Below are positions 8,451 through 17,636 of a stretch of DNA of 64,000 nt, piece by piece. The translations under genes and the position numbers were made by a program. The stretch is from Pontibacillus salipaludis (GTDB taxonomy: Bacteria; Bacillota; Bacilli; Bacillales; BH030062), in assembly GCF_014642405.1 (NCBI RefSeq), contig NZ_BMIN01000021.1, positions 1 through 64,000 of the forward strand, given 5' to 3'. The notes under the pieces are model-generated. The model was given only the letters and a program-made list of their open reading frames with translations. It was not told the DNA's origin and did not search any database. Positions within the stretch are counted from its first letter, which is position 1. Each line of letters opens with the position of its first letter.

Positions 8451-8505
8451 TTGACCTCTGACTGACTGGTCATGTATATTGTATATCGTACTGACTAACT
8501 AGTCA
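8451..8505 (+). promoter_or_regulatory. RND pump promoter with two TetR operators
   Basis: TTGACC (8451-8456), an 18-bp spacer and TATATT (8475-8480) form a sigma-A promoter facing the pump gene. Two copies of a 14-bp dyad of the form TGACTRACTRGTCA lie at 8459-8472 (inside the spacer) and 8492-8505 (around the start of transcription), 33 bp centre to centre. The second is a perfect inverted repeat, TGACTA-AC-TAGTCA. Confidence 0.8.
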
Positions 8506-8542
8506 ACGAGCTTGTTCTTATGATGGAAAGGGGATATAAATA

Positions 8543-11500
8543 TTGAAGAATATCATTAATTTCTCGATGAACAATAAGTTTGCTGTATGGCTGATGACCA
8601 TTATTATTACTTTGGCAGGCTTATACTCGGGATTAAACATGAAGTTAGAAACAATACCAGACATTGATCCTCCGATTATTACGGTAACAACTGTATATCC
8701 AGGTGCCACACCAGCTGAAGTGGCGGATGAAATATCGGAGCCTATTGAGCAGCAGGTGCAGAACCTGAGTGGTGTGAAAACAGTTAGCTCAAGTTCATTC
8801 CAAAATGCATCAAATTTGCAGCTGGAATACAGCTATAGTAAAGATCTTGACGAAGCAGAAGATGAACTTCAAGAAGCTGTAAGTTCTGTGCAGTTACCAG
8901 AATCCGCTCAAGATCCAGACGTCTCACGCATTAACTTTAATGCATTTCCAGTAATAAGTATGAGCGTTCTAAATGGAGAGGGAAGTCTAGAAGATCTCAC
9001 TAAGACTGTTGAAGACTTGGTCATTCCTGAGCTTGAAGGGCTAGAAGGTGTGGCTTCTGTTCAAGTATCAGGTCAACAAATTAAAGAAGTACAAATGAGT
9101 TTTAATGATGAAGCGCTAGAACAGCGTGGTATGGACAAAGAAACCGTACAAAATATTATAAAAGGTTCAAACGTAACCTTCCCATTAGGGTTATATAACT
9201 TTGATGATACGCAAAAATCTGTTGTGATGGACGGAAACATTGCTACTATAGAAGATTTGAAACAATTACAGATCCCGATGGTACCATCCCAATCTCAAGG
9301 ATCTTCATCACAAGCAGCTCAACAAGCCCCAGCTGGCCAACAACCTCAAGCTGCTCCGCAAGGGAATGCTGCTGCAGAAGGTAGCGCGGAAGCACAAGGT
9401 ATCCCGACTGTTGAGCTACAAGAAATTGCAGAATTAGAGATTGTAGGGCAAGCAGAATCCATTTCTCGTACCAACGGAGAGGATTCAATCTCCATCCAAA
9501 TTGTCAAATCTCAGGAAGCGAATACAGTAGATGTTGTAAATGCGGTTAAAGACCGAGCTGATGAATTCGAAGAGAACCTTGATGGTGTTGAATTTGTATA
9601 TTCATTCGACCAAGGTGAACCAATTGAAGAATCTGTTAGTACGATGTTGAATAAAGCACTATTTGGTGGTTTGTTTGCAATCATTGTCATTCTGTTGTTC
9701 CTACGCAACTTTAGAACAACATTGATCTCAGTCGTATCCATTCCACTATCCTTGCTAATTGCTATTTTGATACTAAATCAAATGGGAATTACGCTAAATA
9801 TTATGACATTAGGTGCCATGACAGTTGCCATCGGACGTGTTGTAGATGATTCAATTGTAGTTGTAGAGAATATATACAGACGAATGTCCTTAAAGGATGA
9901 AAAGCTAGAAGGCAAAGAATTGGTTCGTGCTGCTACGCAAGAAATGTTTATGCCGATCTTGTCTTCTACAATCGTAACCATTGCGGTATTCCTTCCACTA
10001 GGATTAGTGCAAGGGGTAGTCGGGCAAGTATTCCTACCATTTGCATTAACGGTCGTATTTGCGTTACTAGCTTCTCTAGTTGTAGCCATTACAATCGTAC
10101 CGATGATGTCTCATTCACTGCTGAATAAGAAACAAGCGATGAAAGGTCATCATGAAGGACCTGGTAAGTTAGCAAAATGGTACCGCTCTGCTTTAAACAG
10201 TGTATTAAATCACAAAATTATTACTTCAATTGTAGCGGTGGCGATTCTTGTTGGAAGTATTGCTCTTGTTCCTTTAGTTGGAACGAGTTTCTTACCTTCT
10301 GAAGGTGAGAAGATGGTTATGCCAACGTATAGTCCGGCGCCAGGTCAAACAATTGAAGACGTAGAAGAGACAGCACAAGATGCTTATGAATACTTTAAAG
10401 ATCGTGAAGGCGTTAAGACTATTCAGTATTCTGTGGGTGGAGAAAACCCTATGAACCCTGGAGTGAGCAATCAAGCCGCTTTCTTTGTCGAATATGATGA
10501 AGACACGGAAAACTTTGAGGAAGAAAAGCAAACGGTTACTGATGATCTGAAAGCTATGACAGAAAAAGGAGAATGGTCGAGTCAAGACTTCTCAGCTACA
10601 GGATCAAGCAGTGACATTCAAGTTCAAGTGTTCGGAGAGAATATGGATGATATCAAGCCATATGTTGAAGATGTAAAAACAATCTTGAATGACCAAGAAA
10701 ATTTACGTGATCCTGAATCAAGTCTTTCTGAGTCGTATGAAGAATATACCCTCGTGGCTAACCAGGAGAAATTAAGTGAACTTGGTTTAACAGCTGGTCA
10801 AATTGGTATGGAATTAAGTCCTGACCGTGAACGACCAAAAGTTACAACAGTCCAGGAAGATGGAGAAGAGCTTCAAGTTTACCTGGAAGTGAAGAAAGAT
10901 CAATATAACAATATTGATGAACTAACGGATAAAGAAATCCAAACACCACTAGGTCAATCCGTTCCTCTAAGCGAACTTGTTGAGGTGGAAGAAGGAACAA
11001 CAGAGGATACAATCACTCGTCAAAACGGCAAAGTCTATGCAAACGTTAGTGCTAAAGCCACTACAGACGACATTGGTACTGTATCAGCTGATGTTCAGAA
11101 TGAATTAGATAAAATTGAGCATCCAGCTACAATTGAACTGAAGATCGGCGGAGTTACAGAGGATATTAATGAGTCGTTTAGTCAGTTGGGTATTGCGATG
11201 CTTGCTGCTATTGCGATTGTCTATGTAGTTCTAGTCATCTTCTTTGGAGGTGCATTAGCGCCATTTGCTATTCTGTTCTCCTTACCATTTACCATTATCG
11301 GGGCCGTACTTGGTCTGTTAGTAAGTGGGGAAACGCTAAGTATTTCCGCTATGATCGGTGCGCTTATGCTAATCGGTATAGTAGTTACAAATGGTATCGT
11401 ATTGATTGACCGTGTGATCCAGCGAGAGAAAGAAGGCATTTCTACACGTGAAGCCTTACTAGATGCTGGAGCAACACGCCTTCGACCAATCCTGATGACA

Positions 11501-11686
11501 GCACTTGCTACAATAGGGGCTCTATTACCATTAGCCCTAGGCTTTGAAGGTGGTTCAATCATCAGTAAGGGACTAGGTATTACCGTAATCGGAGGACTAG
11601 CAAGCTCAACGCTGCTTACACTCCTCATCGTACCTGTTGTGTATGAAGCATTAAGTAAGATTGGACGTAAAAAGAAGAAAGCATAG
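8543..11686 (+). CDS. RND/HAE1-family multidrug efflux permease, SwrC-like
   Basis: 1047 residues from a TTG with an AAAGGGGAT site. The architecture is that of Gram-positive AcrB relatives: a first membrane helix at about 11-30, a large external loop, helices from about 370, a second large loop after about 575, and helices from about 880 to the end. Family motifs include MTLGAMTVAIGRVVDDSIVVVENIYRR. In the first loop there is a Gln/Ala-rich low-complexity insertion at about 250-288. B. subtilis SwrC works without a classical periplasmic partner, and no fusion protein gene is seen here either. It probably exports surfactants, bile-like compounds or drugs. It is regulated by the divergent TetR. 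Confidence 0.92.
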   Translation: MKNIINFSMNNKFAVWLMTIIITLAGLYSGLNMKLETIPDIDPPIITVTTVYPGATPAEVADEISEPIEQQVQNLSGVKTVSSSSFQNASNLQLEYSYSKDLDEAEDELQEAVSSVQLPESAQDPDVSRINFNAFPVISMSVLNGEGSLEDLTKTVEDLVIPELEGLEGVASVQVSGQQIKEVQMSFNDEALEQRGMDKETVQNIIKGSNVTFPLGLYNFDDTQKSVVMDGNIATIEDLKQLQIPMVPSQSQGSSSQAAQQAPAGQQPQAAPQGNAAAEGSAEAQGIPTVELQEIAELEIVGQAESISRTNGEDSISIQIVKSQEANTVDVVNAVKDRADEFEENLDGVEFVYSFDQGEPIEESVSTMLNKALFGGLFAIIVILLFLRNFRTTLISVVSIPLSLLIAILILNQMGITLNIMTLGAMTVAIGRVVDDSIVVVENIYRRMSLKDEKLEGKELVRAATQEMFMPILSSTIVTIAVFLPLGLVQGVVGQVFLPFALTVVFALLASLVVAITIVPMMSHSLLNKKQAMKGHHEGPGKLAKWYRSALNSVLNHKIITSIVAVAILVGSIALVPLVGTSFLPSEGEKMVMPTYSPAPGQTIEDVEETAQDAYEYFKDREGVKTIQYSVGGENPMNPGVSNQAAFFVEYDEDTENFEEEKQTVTDDLKAMTEKGEWSSQDFSATGSSSDIQVQVFGENMDDIKPYVEDVKTILNDQENLRDPESSLSESYEEYTLVANQEKLSELGLTAGQIGMELSPDRERPKVTTVQEDGEELQVYLEVKKDQYNNIDELTDKEIQTPLGQSVPLSELVEVEEGTTEDTITRQNGKVYANVSAKATTDDIGTVSADVQNELDKIEHPATIELKIGGVTEDINESFSQLGIAMLAAIAIVYVVLVIFFGGALAPFAILFSLPFTIIGAVLGLLVSGETLSISAMIGALMLIGIVVTNGIVLIDRVIQREKEGISTREALLDAGATRLRPILMTALATIGALLPLALGFEGGSIISKGLGITVIGGLASSTLLTLLIVPVVYEALSKIGRKKKKA

Positions 11687-11693
11687 AAAGTAA

Positions 11694-11725
11694 AAAGGAT
11701 CTGGCTATTGCCAGATCCTTTTTTA
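11694..11725 (+). terminator. Terminator after the RND pump
   Basis: AAAAGGATCTGGC / GCCAGATCCTTTT stem with a four-base loop and six T residues. Confidence 0.92.
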
Positions 11726-11741
11726 GTTACGTATAGAGTGT

Positions 11742-12485
11742 TTACTGATCAGAGGTTCCTAACGTCATACCGCCATCGACTACAATCTCTGTCCCTGTAC
11801 AATAAGAGCTCTCGTCAGAAACTAAAAAAGCAACAGCCTTTGCGATTTCAACCGGTTGTCCAATTCTACCGAGCGGGACGGATTCATAAAAACTTGGTAC
11901 TCCTTGACCACCAGTTGCCATATCCGTTTCAATTCCTCCAGGGTGCACCATATTGACGCGAATACCTTCTGGTCCTAATTCAATTGCCGCCGATTTGGAC
12001 ATAGCAACTACAGCTGCTTTAGTCGCAGCATAGGCAGATGATTTACGAATGGGAGCAAAGGATGAGATGGATACATTGTTCACAATTGCCCCTTTTTGTT
12101 GTTTTTTCATTTGTGGAATGACAGCTTGCATGCCAAGAAATACTCCTAATTGATTAACTTGGATCATTTGTTGATAATCGCTCATTGCCATTTCTGTAAA
12201 AGGTTTTCGGATAAGGACCCCTGCATTATTTACAAGGCCATCGATTCGACCGAATTTCTTAATTACATCTCGGACCACTGTTTGCCATTGGTCTTCTGAA
12301 GTAACGTTTAGCTGAACAGGATAGGCCGATTTTCCAATCTTTGTAGCGGCTGTTTGTGCGTCTTCTAAGTTTCTTGCTCCAACGATTACATTTGCTTCAA
12401 GTGAAACAAGGTGCTCTGCAATCGCTCTTCCTTGTCCTCTGTTGGCACCTGTAATGATGATAACTTGTCCTTGTAAATTAGTCAT
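11742..12485 (-). CDS. Short-chain dehydrogenase/reductase (classical SDR)
   Basis: 247 residues. The cofactor motif TGANRGQG is at about 13-20, NNAG at about 86, the catalytic Ser is in NNVSISSF and YAATK supplies the Tyr-Lys pair near 154-158. PGGIETDMA and a C-terminal [11 protein letters not shown] are typical of FabG/glucose-1-dehydrogenase-like SDRs. The substrate is not determinable. It is monocistronic and converges with the RND gene. Confidence 0.85.
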   Translation of the reverse strand: MTNLQGQVIIITGANRGQGRAIAEHLVSLEANVIVGARNLEDAQTAATKIGKSAYPVQLNVTSEDQWQTVVRDVIKKFGRIDGLVNNAGVLIRKPFTEMAMSDYQQMIQVNQLGVFLGMQAVIPQMKKQQKGAIVNNVSISSFAPIRKSSAYAATKAAVVAMSKSAAIELGPEGIRVNMVHPGGIETDMATGGQGVPSFYESVPLGRIGQPVEIAKAVAFLVSDESSYCTGTEIVVDGGMTLGTSDQ

Positions 12486-12735
12486 TCTTCGATCTCCTCA
12501 TACTGTAATAGTAGTGTTTATTATATAATTCGGATGGTGCGACCATCAACAAGTGTTGAGAGGTCTCATAAAATTCAAAGAGATTGAGACAAAATTTAAG
12601 AGGGTATACATGTGTTTGTAAACGTAACAAGAAACACTATTCTTGATCAAGAATACATAAGGAATGGTTTAGGGTATGCTATAACGAACGGTCAATGAAA
12701 CGGTAATCATCTATAAAAGGTAAAGGAGAGTCAAT

Positions 12736-13389
12736 ATGAAAGTACATATAGAAATCGTGTATAAAACTCCAACAGGAGCAGAAGCAGCATTTTCTTCAGA
12801 ATTGATACAAGGAGCACATGCGCTTTTAATTGCTGAAGATTTTGAGCGAACAGGCCGTGTGAAATCGATGAAGTTTATCGATGCTTATGAACAAGAATGG
12901 GACATGAAGAAACTAAAAGAATATATGAAGGAATACGAAACAGAACCTCACAATATTACAGTTTACTTTGATGGAGGGTTTGACCTGCAATCAAGGGTAT
13001 CTGGACTCGGTTGTGTGGTTTATTATGAACAGAATGGTAAGGCCTATCGATTAAGAAAAAATGCTCGTGTTGAAGAATTAGAGTCTAATAATGAAGCTGA
13101 ATATGCGGCCCTCCATTTAGGGTTACAAGAAGTTGAAGCACTCGGAGTTCATCATATGCCCATTCAAATTATAGGAGATTCTAAAGTAGTCATCCATCAG
13201 CTTCTTGATGAATGGCCATGCTATGAGGATACATTATCAAGGTGGTCAGATCGGATTGAAGAGAAATTACAAAGCTTACACCTAAAGCCAGAGTATGAAG
13301 CAGTCTCTCGTAAGAAAAACCAAGAGTCAGACCGACTTGCCACACAAGCTTTAAAAGGCGTAGAAATCTCAAGCACAATAGAAACGTAA
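12736..13389 (+). CDS. RNase H-like protein (YpeP/reverse-transcriptase-like family)
   Basis: 217 residues. A 70-residue N-terminal region of no recognised fold precedes an RNase HI-type domain (about 75-212) with all four acidic residues visible: YFDGG, NNEAEYAAL, GDSKVV and QESDRLA. The family members in Bacillus (YpeP, YpdQ) are RNase H homologues; activity varies between members, but the complete acidic set here suggests a working RNA/DNA-hybrid nuclease. It has a strong AAAGGAGAG site, and its own hairpin follows. Confidence 0.85.
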   Translation: MKVHIEIVYKTPTGAEAAFSSELIQGAHALLIAEDFERTGRVKSMKFIDAYEQEWDMKKLKEYMKEYETEPHNITVYFDGGFDLQSRVSGLGCVVYYEQNGKAYRLRKNARVEELESNNEAEYAALHLGLQEVEALGVHHMPIQIIGDSKVVIHQLLDEWPCYEDTLSRWSDRIEEKLQSLHLKPEYEAVSRKKNQESDRLATQALKGVEISSTIET

Positions 13390-13393
13390 AATA

Positions 13394-13449
13394 AGGAGGG
13401 CAGGTACCATTTAGTGTGACCAACAGCTAAACGATACCCACCTCCTTTT
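13394..13449 (+). terminator. Long imperfect hairpin after the RNase H-like gene
   Basis: The arms around 13396-13413 (AAGGAGGGCAGGTACC) and 13426-13446 (GATACCCACCTCCTTTT) pair imperfectly around an inner GTACCATTTAG / CTAAACGATAC stem, and a short T-run follows. It is probably a terminator, although larger than usual. Confidence 0.55.
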
Positions 13450-13605
13450 GTGCTTTAAAGCACTACTTGGTGTCTGGCACGCTTTATCACGGTAATGAAT
13501 TGCTGTGATATTTTTTTAGGTGTTTTTGGGACATATGTCCTTTTGATGATGTTGTTTGTTGTACTTTAATAAGAGAGGTGAAAACAACGTTTGGAGGTTA
13601 TCGAT

Positions 13606-14031
13606 GTGCAAGGGATTTTATTCTCATTAATAGCTGGACTTTTTATCACGATCCAAGGTGTATTTAACGCGCGTCTTGGAGAAACGATTGGAGTATGGCA
13701 TACAACTGTTATTGTTCATATCGTTGGATTGTTACTATCAGGCACGATATTCATATTTGCAAGAGACGGTCATGTGAAGCAAATTAAAGAAGTGAAGCCA
13801 ATGTACTTATTGGGAGGAGCCTTTGGCGTTTTAATCGTTTTTGGTGAATTGATGGGGATCTCCTTATTAGGTGCAAGTTTTGCCGTATCACTCTTGTTAG
13901 TGTCGCAACTAATGTTTGCGTTCTTAATAGATTCAAAAGGGTTGTTTGGGGTGCCAAAGATTCATTTTAGTTTGAACCGAGTCGCTGGTATCGCCATTAT
14001 GATTTTAGGTATCATTATTTTTAAGTTATAG
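13606..14031 (+). CDS. YdcZ/DUF606-family small-molecule transporter (DMT superfamily), copy 1
   Basis: 141 residues from the GTG at 13606, chosen because TTGGAGGT lies seven bases before it and because the N-terminus (MQGILFSLIAGLFITIQGVFNARLG) then aligns with the paralogue at 14757. Five hydrophobic spans. DUF606 proteins are compact DMT-like inner-membrane carriers with unknown substrates. It forms a cluster with a Crp/Fnr regulator and the second copy, suggesting they act together, possibly as a heteromeric carrier. Confidence 0.85.
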   Translation: MQGILFSLIAGLFITIQGVFNARLGETIGVWHTTVIVHIVGLLLSGTIFIFARDGHVKQIKEVKPMYLLGGAFGVLIVFGELMGISLLGASFAVSLLLVSQLMFAFLIDSKGLFGVPKIHFSLNRVAGIAIMILGIIIFKL

Positions 14032-14041
14032 GAGTGTTTGA

Positions 14042-14740
14042 ATGAGACAAGTGATGGATCGCCAGTTAATTCACGGTTTCTTAGAACAACATGAACTTCA
14101 GCATACATTTCCAAATGCTCTCCAAGAAAGGATTCGTTTATACCACTTTGAAAAGGGTGAGACGATTTGCACAGAGGGAGAGCAACTTAATCAAATGTAT
14201 TTTCTCGTAAAAGGGAAATTAAAGATCTACACGGTTTCTACTGAGGGGAGATCAAGGTTATTACGATTTAAAAATCCATTAGATATTGTTGGGGATGTTG
14301 AGTACTTAAAGAAGAACCTGGTTTTCAATACGGTAGAAGCGGTAACAGAAGGAGACTTAATGGGAATATCTTATGAAGATATCACCCGTTTAGCTTATGA
14401 CCATCCGCCATTTCTTCAATTTCTTCTAGAAGAAGTTACCCATAAATTTTATACAGAATCAAATGCGTCAACTCTGAATCATTTAAATTCTGTTGAGACC
14501 CGTCTGGCAAGCTACTTCCTTTCGACTGCTACAACTGAGAAGAGTACGTTATTCTATCAAGAAATGAAGACAACAAACTTAAAAGATATAGCAGATCTGA
14601 TAGGTACAAGTTATAGGCATTTAAATCGTGTGATTAAGCAAATGTGTGAAGAAGGTATTATTGAAAAGAAAAGTAAACGTATATACATAAAGGACCACGA
14701 CTTGCTACGCGAGCGTGCTCACGGCAATATATACGAGTAA
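14042..14740 (+). CDS. Crp/Fnr-family transcriptional regulator, YeiL-like
   Basis: 232 residues. The cyclic-nucleotide-binding-like barrel is at about 20-140 (FEKGETICTEGEQLNQMYFLVKG). The C-terminal Crp helix-turn-helix is at about 175-215 (LKDIADLIGTSYRHLNRVIKQM). No cysteine cluster typical of Fnr is visible. It lies 10 bases after YdcZ copy 1 and 16 bases before copy 2, so it is almost certainly the local regulator of both. Confidence 0.88.
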   Translation: MRQVMDRQLIHGFLEQHELQHTFPNALQERIRLYHFEKGETICTEGEQLNQMYFLVKGKLKIYTVSTEGRSRLLRFKNPLDIVGDVEYLKKNLVFNTVEAVTEGDLMGISYEDITRLAYDHPPFLQFLLEEVTHKFYTESNASTLNHLNSVETRLASYFLSTATTEKSTLFYQEMKTTNLKDIADLIGTSYRHLNRVIKQMCEEGIIEKKSKRIYIKDHDLLRERAHGNIYE

Positions 14741-14756
14741 CAGGGGGAGTAGACAT

Positions 14757-15191
14757 ATGCAAGGGATTATCCTTTCCGTAATTGCAGGTGTGTTTATTAG
14801 TTTGCAAACTGTATTTAATTCAAGGGTGAGCGAGCGCTTTGGATTGTGGGCTACGACGACATTAGTATTTGTTGTCGGTCTTGCCGTTGCCATTCCTGTC
14901 TTCTTGCTTGTTGGCGAGGGTTCTCTTTTCCATTTAGAAAAGGTAAATGCGCTGTATATGACAGGTGGGCTGTTTGGAGTTGGTATTGTTTATAGCATTA
15001 TGAGAGGGATTAGAGCTCTCGGGCCTGCATATGCGGTTTCTATTGTTCTAGTAGCCCAGTTATTATTGGCACTCATTATTGATACGTTTGGGTTATTTGG
15101 CAGTGAGGTAATACCTTTTAGCTTTACGAAATTAGCTGGTTTACTAGTAATGGTTATTGGAATTTTAGTTTTTAAGATGAAGGATGAATAG
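14757..15191 (+). CDS. YdcZ/DUF606-family transporter, copy 2
   Basis: 144 residues from the ATG at 14757 with CAGGGGGAG before it. The same frame is open upstream, overlapping the Crp gene, but the binding site and the alignment with copy 1 decide the start. Five hydrophobic spans. Clearly paralogous to copy 1 (N-terminal MQGI, VFNSR, GLFG blocks). The substrate is unknown. Confidence 0.85.
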   Translation: MQGIILSVIAGVFISLQTVFNSRVSERFGLWATTTLVFVVGLAVAIPVFLLVGEGSLFHLEKVNALYMTGGLFGVGIVYSIMRGIRALGPAYAVSIVLVAQLLLALIIDTFGLFGSEVIPFSFTKLAGLLVMVIGILVFKMKDE

Positions 15192-15245
15192 GTACAACAA
15201 ACAGAACCAAGAAGACGATCTTCAGTGTGCAAATACATGCTTAGG

Positions 15246-15281
15246 AAAAGAGCTTGACCTATGAGGGGAGCTCTTTTTTTA
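15246..15281 (+). terminator. Terminator of the YdcZ-Crp-YdcZ operon
   Basis: AAAAGAGCT pairs with AGCTCTTTT across a loop of about 15 bases, followed by T residues. Confidence 0.75.
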
Positions 15282-15355
15282 TGGAAAAAACTAGATTTTT
15301 TGAAACTTTTGGCATGATTTGTTCGTCTATATAGAGAGGTAGCTAATCGCTAAAA

Positions 15356-15386
15356 TGAAAAACACCCCATCCTTTAGGAAGGGTAT
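15356..15386 (-). terminator. Terminator of the VOC gene
   Basis: On the minus strand ACCCTTCC-TAAA-GGATGGGG followed by TGTTTTTC forms a terminator directly after the stop of the VOC-family gene. Confidence 0.75.
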
Positions 15387-15390
15387 AAGG

Positions 15391-15744
15391 TTAACACTGA
15401 CAAACCATTAGGTGATTTTCGTCAGGGTCTTGAAAGGTGAAGTAATGATCATGTTGGATTTCTGATGTAAGAGTGACTCTCTTTTCTTTCATATAAGAAT
15501 AGGCTTTCTGAATATCTTTGGTATTCAAATGAAAAGGTGCCGTCTTATAAACGTTTTCATAGGAATATATTTTACTATCTAATACAATTCCTGTGCTCTT
15601 CATCGGCAATACATACAAGTGACCGAATACGATATCACCATCAGCAGCTAATCCCAAAATGTCACAATACCAGTCACGTGCTTTTTCAATGTTCTTTACA
15701 GGGATAAAGACAGTTCCGATTTCATTATGGATCGGATGATTCAT
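15391..15744 (-). CDS. VOC-superfamily (glyoxalase-fold) protein
   Basis: 117 residues with one paired beta-alpha-beta-beta-beta unit each side. It starts HNEIGTVFIPVKNIEKARDWYCDILGL, a signature of VOC dioxygenase/glyoxalase-like proteins, and ends FQDPDENHLMVCQC, where the glutamate could be a metal ligand. Such stand-alone VOC proteins bind or modify small molecules; the substrate is unknown. Monocistronic. Confidence 0.85.
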   Translation of the reverse strand: MNHPIHNEIGTVFIPVKNIEKARDWYCDILGLAADGDIVFGHLYVLPMKSTGIVLDSKIYSYENVYKTAPFHLNTKDIQKAYSYMKEKRVTLTSEIQHDHYFTFQDPDENHLMVCQC

Positions 15745-15861
15745 CGTTCCACCTCCAACAAAAGTTGTCTATATTTTACAAGAAAATGGGTGAGAGAGGA
15801 AGAACTTTTCTGAAAACAGTGGTAAAATATGTGAATAAAACTATTGAATGGAGAGTTCCGT

Positions 15862-16518
15862 ATGAAAAGAATTACAGTTACCGCCACATTTACATTACTC
15901 CTCCTTTTTATTATCTTTGCTATGGAACCTCAACAAAAGACGATCGACACTTCAGAAAAAGTGTTTAATGAACCTACACAATCTCCATTAAATGAACAAG
16001 ACCTTTTAAGAACGTACAACGAGTGGTCGGAGGACGGAGAAACCTTTTACATGCTTGAAGCACATGAGGGTGAAAAGCAAGTTCTCTATGGAGGAGGGCC
16101 GACAGGAGTAACAATCATACCTAAGATGACGTTTCGGATAAGTGAAACAAAGAACAATTGGGAAGCAGAGCCAATTGAATTTAAAGTAGAACCTGGAGAG
16201 GGCGTGCGTATTGTTGAAGAAGAGGGGTGGAAGAAAGACCACTCTAAAACATATACGTATACGAAATCTGTTCGAATAAAAGGAGAAGAGGCAGTCAGTC
16301 GGCTTATCCGGGTATCCCAAGCTAAAAAATTAACAGAAGAGCTGCCTGTATCCTTTAGCTTTCCTACAGAAAATTACGCTAACCTCCAAGAGCTTCTAAA
16401 AGAACAAGATGGATCTAAAATGTTTAAAGCTATTTATGAGCCGGGTTTTGAAATGTCCCAAAAGATTACATTCACACTTGTAAATCCGGAGAATGTTAAG
16501 GTTGAAGTAGGTAGTTAA
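15862..16518 (+). CDS. Secreted or membrane-anchored protein of unknown function
   Basis: 218 residues from the ATG at 15862 (TGGAGAG six bases before it; the in-frame TTG at 15844 overlaps that site's context). An N-terminal hydrophobic segment (about 3-21) without a lipobox cysteine suggests a signal anchor or a cleaved signal peptide. The rest is soluble and hydrophilic. No recognised motif. It is transcribed in the same direction as the DUF6176/HAD pair. Confidence 0.65.
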   Translation: MKRITVTATFTLLLLFIIFAMEPQQKTIDTSEKVFNEPTQSPLNEQDLLRTYNEWSEDGETFYMLEAHEGEKQVLYGGGPTGVTIIPKMTFRISETKNNWEAEPIEFKVEPGEGVRIVEEEGWKKDHSKTYTYTKSVRIKGEEAVSRLIRVSQAKKLTEELPVSFSFPTENYANLQELLKEQDGSKMFKAIYEPGFEMSQKITFTLVNPENVKVEVGS

Positions 16519-16590
16519 GGAATTTTCCTTAATCTAATTAGACAGCTATCAAATTTTATGGTAAATTCATCCTATTAAAAGGGGGATATC

Positions 16591-16959
16591 ATGAACGTTG
16601 AATGTACAAGATTCAAAGTTAAAGAGGGAAAGTCAAGGGTAGTCGATGATTGGATGGAGCTTTTGAATAACCGTATAGAAGAGGTTTTGCTCACACTTCA
16701 AGATGAAAAAATGTACGTGGAAACTATTTTTAGAGAAGTAGTGGACGGGGATGAGTACTTGTATTGGTATTCTGTACAAGGGGAGAATGGAGCTGATGTT
16801 ACTGATTCTCAACATGAAATTGATCAGCTTCACTTAGCTTATTGGGAAGAATGTATTGATCCAAATTACGGTCCTGTAGACTTGAATGCGCAAGTAGTCA
16901 TGATCCCTAAATATATTCGAAGGTCCATGGGAGAGCCGATTGAAGGAGGATATTTATGA
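16591..16959 (+). CDS. DUF6176-like small protein
   Basis: 122 residues, AAAGGGGG site. The start NVECTRFKVKEGKSRVVDDWM and the middle MYVETIFRE, YLYWYSVQG resemble DUF6176, a ferredoxin-like (antibiotic-biosynthesis-monooxygenase-like) fold. Its TGA overlaps the ATG of the HAD gene (ATGA), so the two are translationally coupled. The role is unknown. Confidence 0.7.
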   Translation: MNVECTRFKVKEGKSRVVDDWMELLNNRIEEVLLTLQDEKMYVETIFREVVDGDEYLYWYSVQGENGADVTDSQHEIDQLHLAYWEECIDPNYGPVDLNAQVVMIPKYIRRSMGEPIEGGYL

Positions 16960-17636
16960 ACGAAGCTGTAATATTTGATATGGACGGTACGCTTTTTCAG
17001 ACAGATCTCATATTAGAACCATCTCTAGAAGATACGTTTCAACGTTTACGTGAAGAGGATCTATGGGAAGATGAAACACCTTTGGAGCAATACCGTTCGA
17101 TTATGGGAGTCTCCCTTCCTGTTGTCTGGGAGACGCTCTTACCTAACCACACAAAAGTCGAGCAGAAACGGGCTAATGAATGGTTTCAAAAAAGTTTAAT
17201 AGAAAATATACGTAACGGTTTGGGAGAATTGTATCCTTATACAAACCATGTATTACAAGAGTTAACCGATCGATCTATCTCAGTGTTTATTGCAAGTAAT
17301 GGGGAAGAAGAATACTTACATACCATTGCCAATCAGTTCGCTTTAAATGACTGGGTTTCAGGTGTCTATAGCATTCAAGTTATAAACTCCGGGGATAAAA
17401 GTGATTTAGTACATAAGATTATGAATGACCATAACATTTCCGAGGCTTTGGTCGTGGGAGATCGTAGGTCTGATATCCGTGCAGCAAAGGCTAATAATTT
17501 ATTAGCTGTAGGGTGTAAGTTTGATTTTTCCCAAGAAGGTGAGTTAGAAGAAGCGGATGTAGTGATTGAAGATTTAAGGAGTGTTCTGGAGCTGACAGCT
17601 CACTTGCCTCACCATTTACATGTAAATAAGCTCTGA
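16956..17636 (+). CDS. HAD-superfamily hydrolase (phosphoglycolate-phosphatase-like)
   Basis: 226 residues. The nucleophile motif DMDGTLFQTD is at the N-terminus (Asp8), motif II is IASNGEEE, a lysine lies around GDKSDLV, and the acidic motif is VVGDRRSDIRAAKANNL. The helical cap lies between motifs I and II. Such enzymes dephosphorylate small phosphorylated metabolites. It shares an ATGA overlap with the gene before it, and its 3' end overlaps the convergent phospholipase-like gene by 28 bases. Confidence 0.88.
   Translation: MNEAVIFDMDGTLFQTDLILEPSLEDTFQRLREEDLWEDETPLEQYRSIMGVSLPVVWETLLPNHTKVEQKRANEWFQKSLIENIRNGLGELYPYTNHVLQELTDRSISVFIASNGEEEYLHTIANQFALNDWVSGVYSIQVINSGDKSDLVHKIMNDHNISEALVVGDRRSDIRAAKANNLLAVGCKFDFSQEGELEEADVVIEDLRSVLELTAHLPHHLHVNKL

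Noticed and set aside
9246-10585. Several minus-strand frames inside the RND pump gene
   Set aside because: Codon shadow of a strongly coding gene; no binding sites or recognisable domains.
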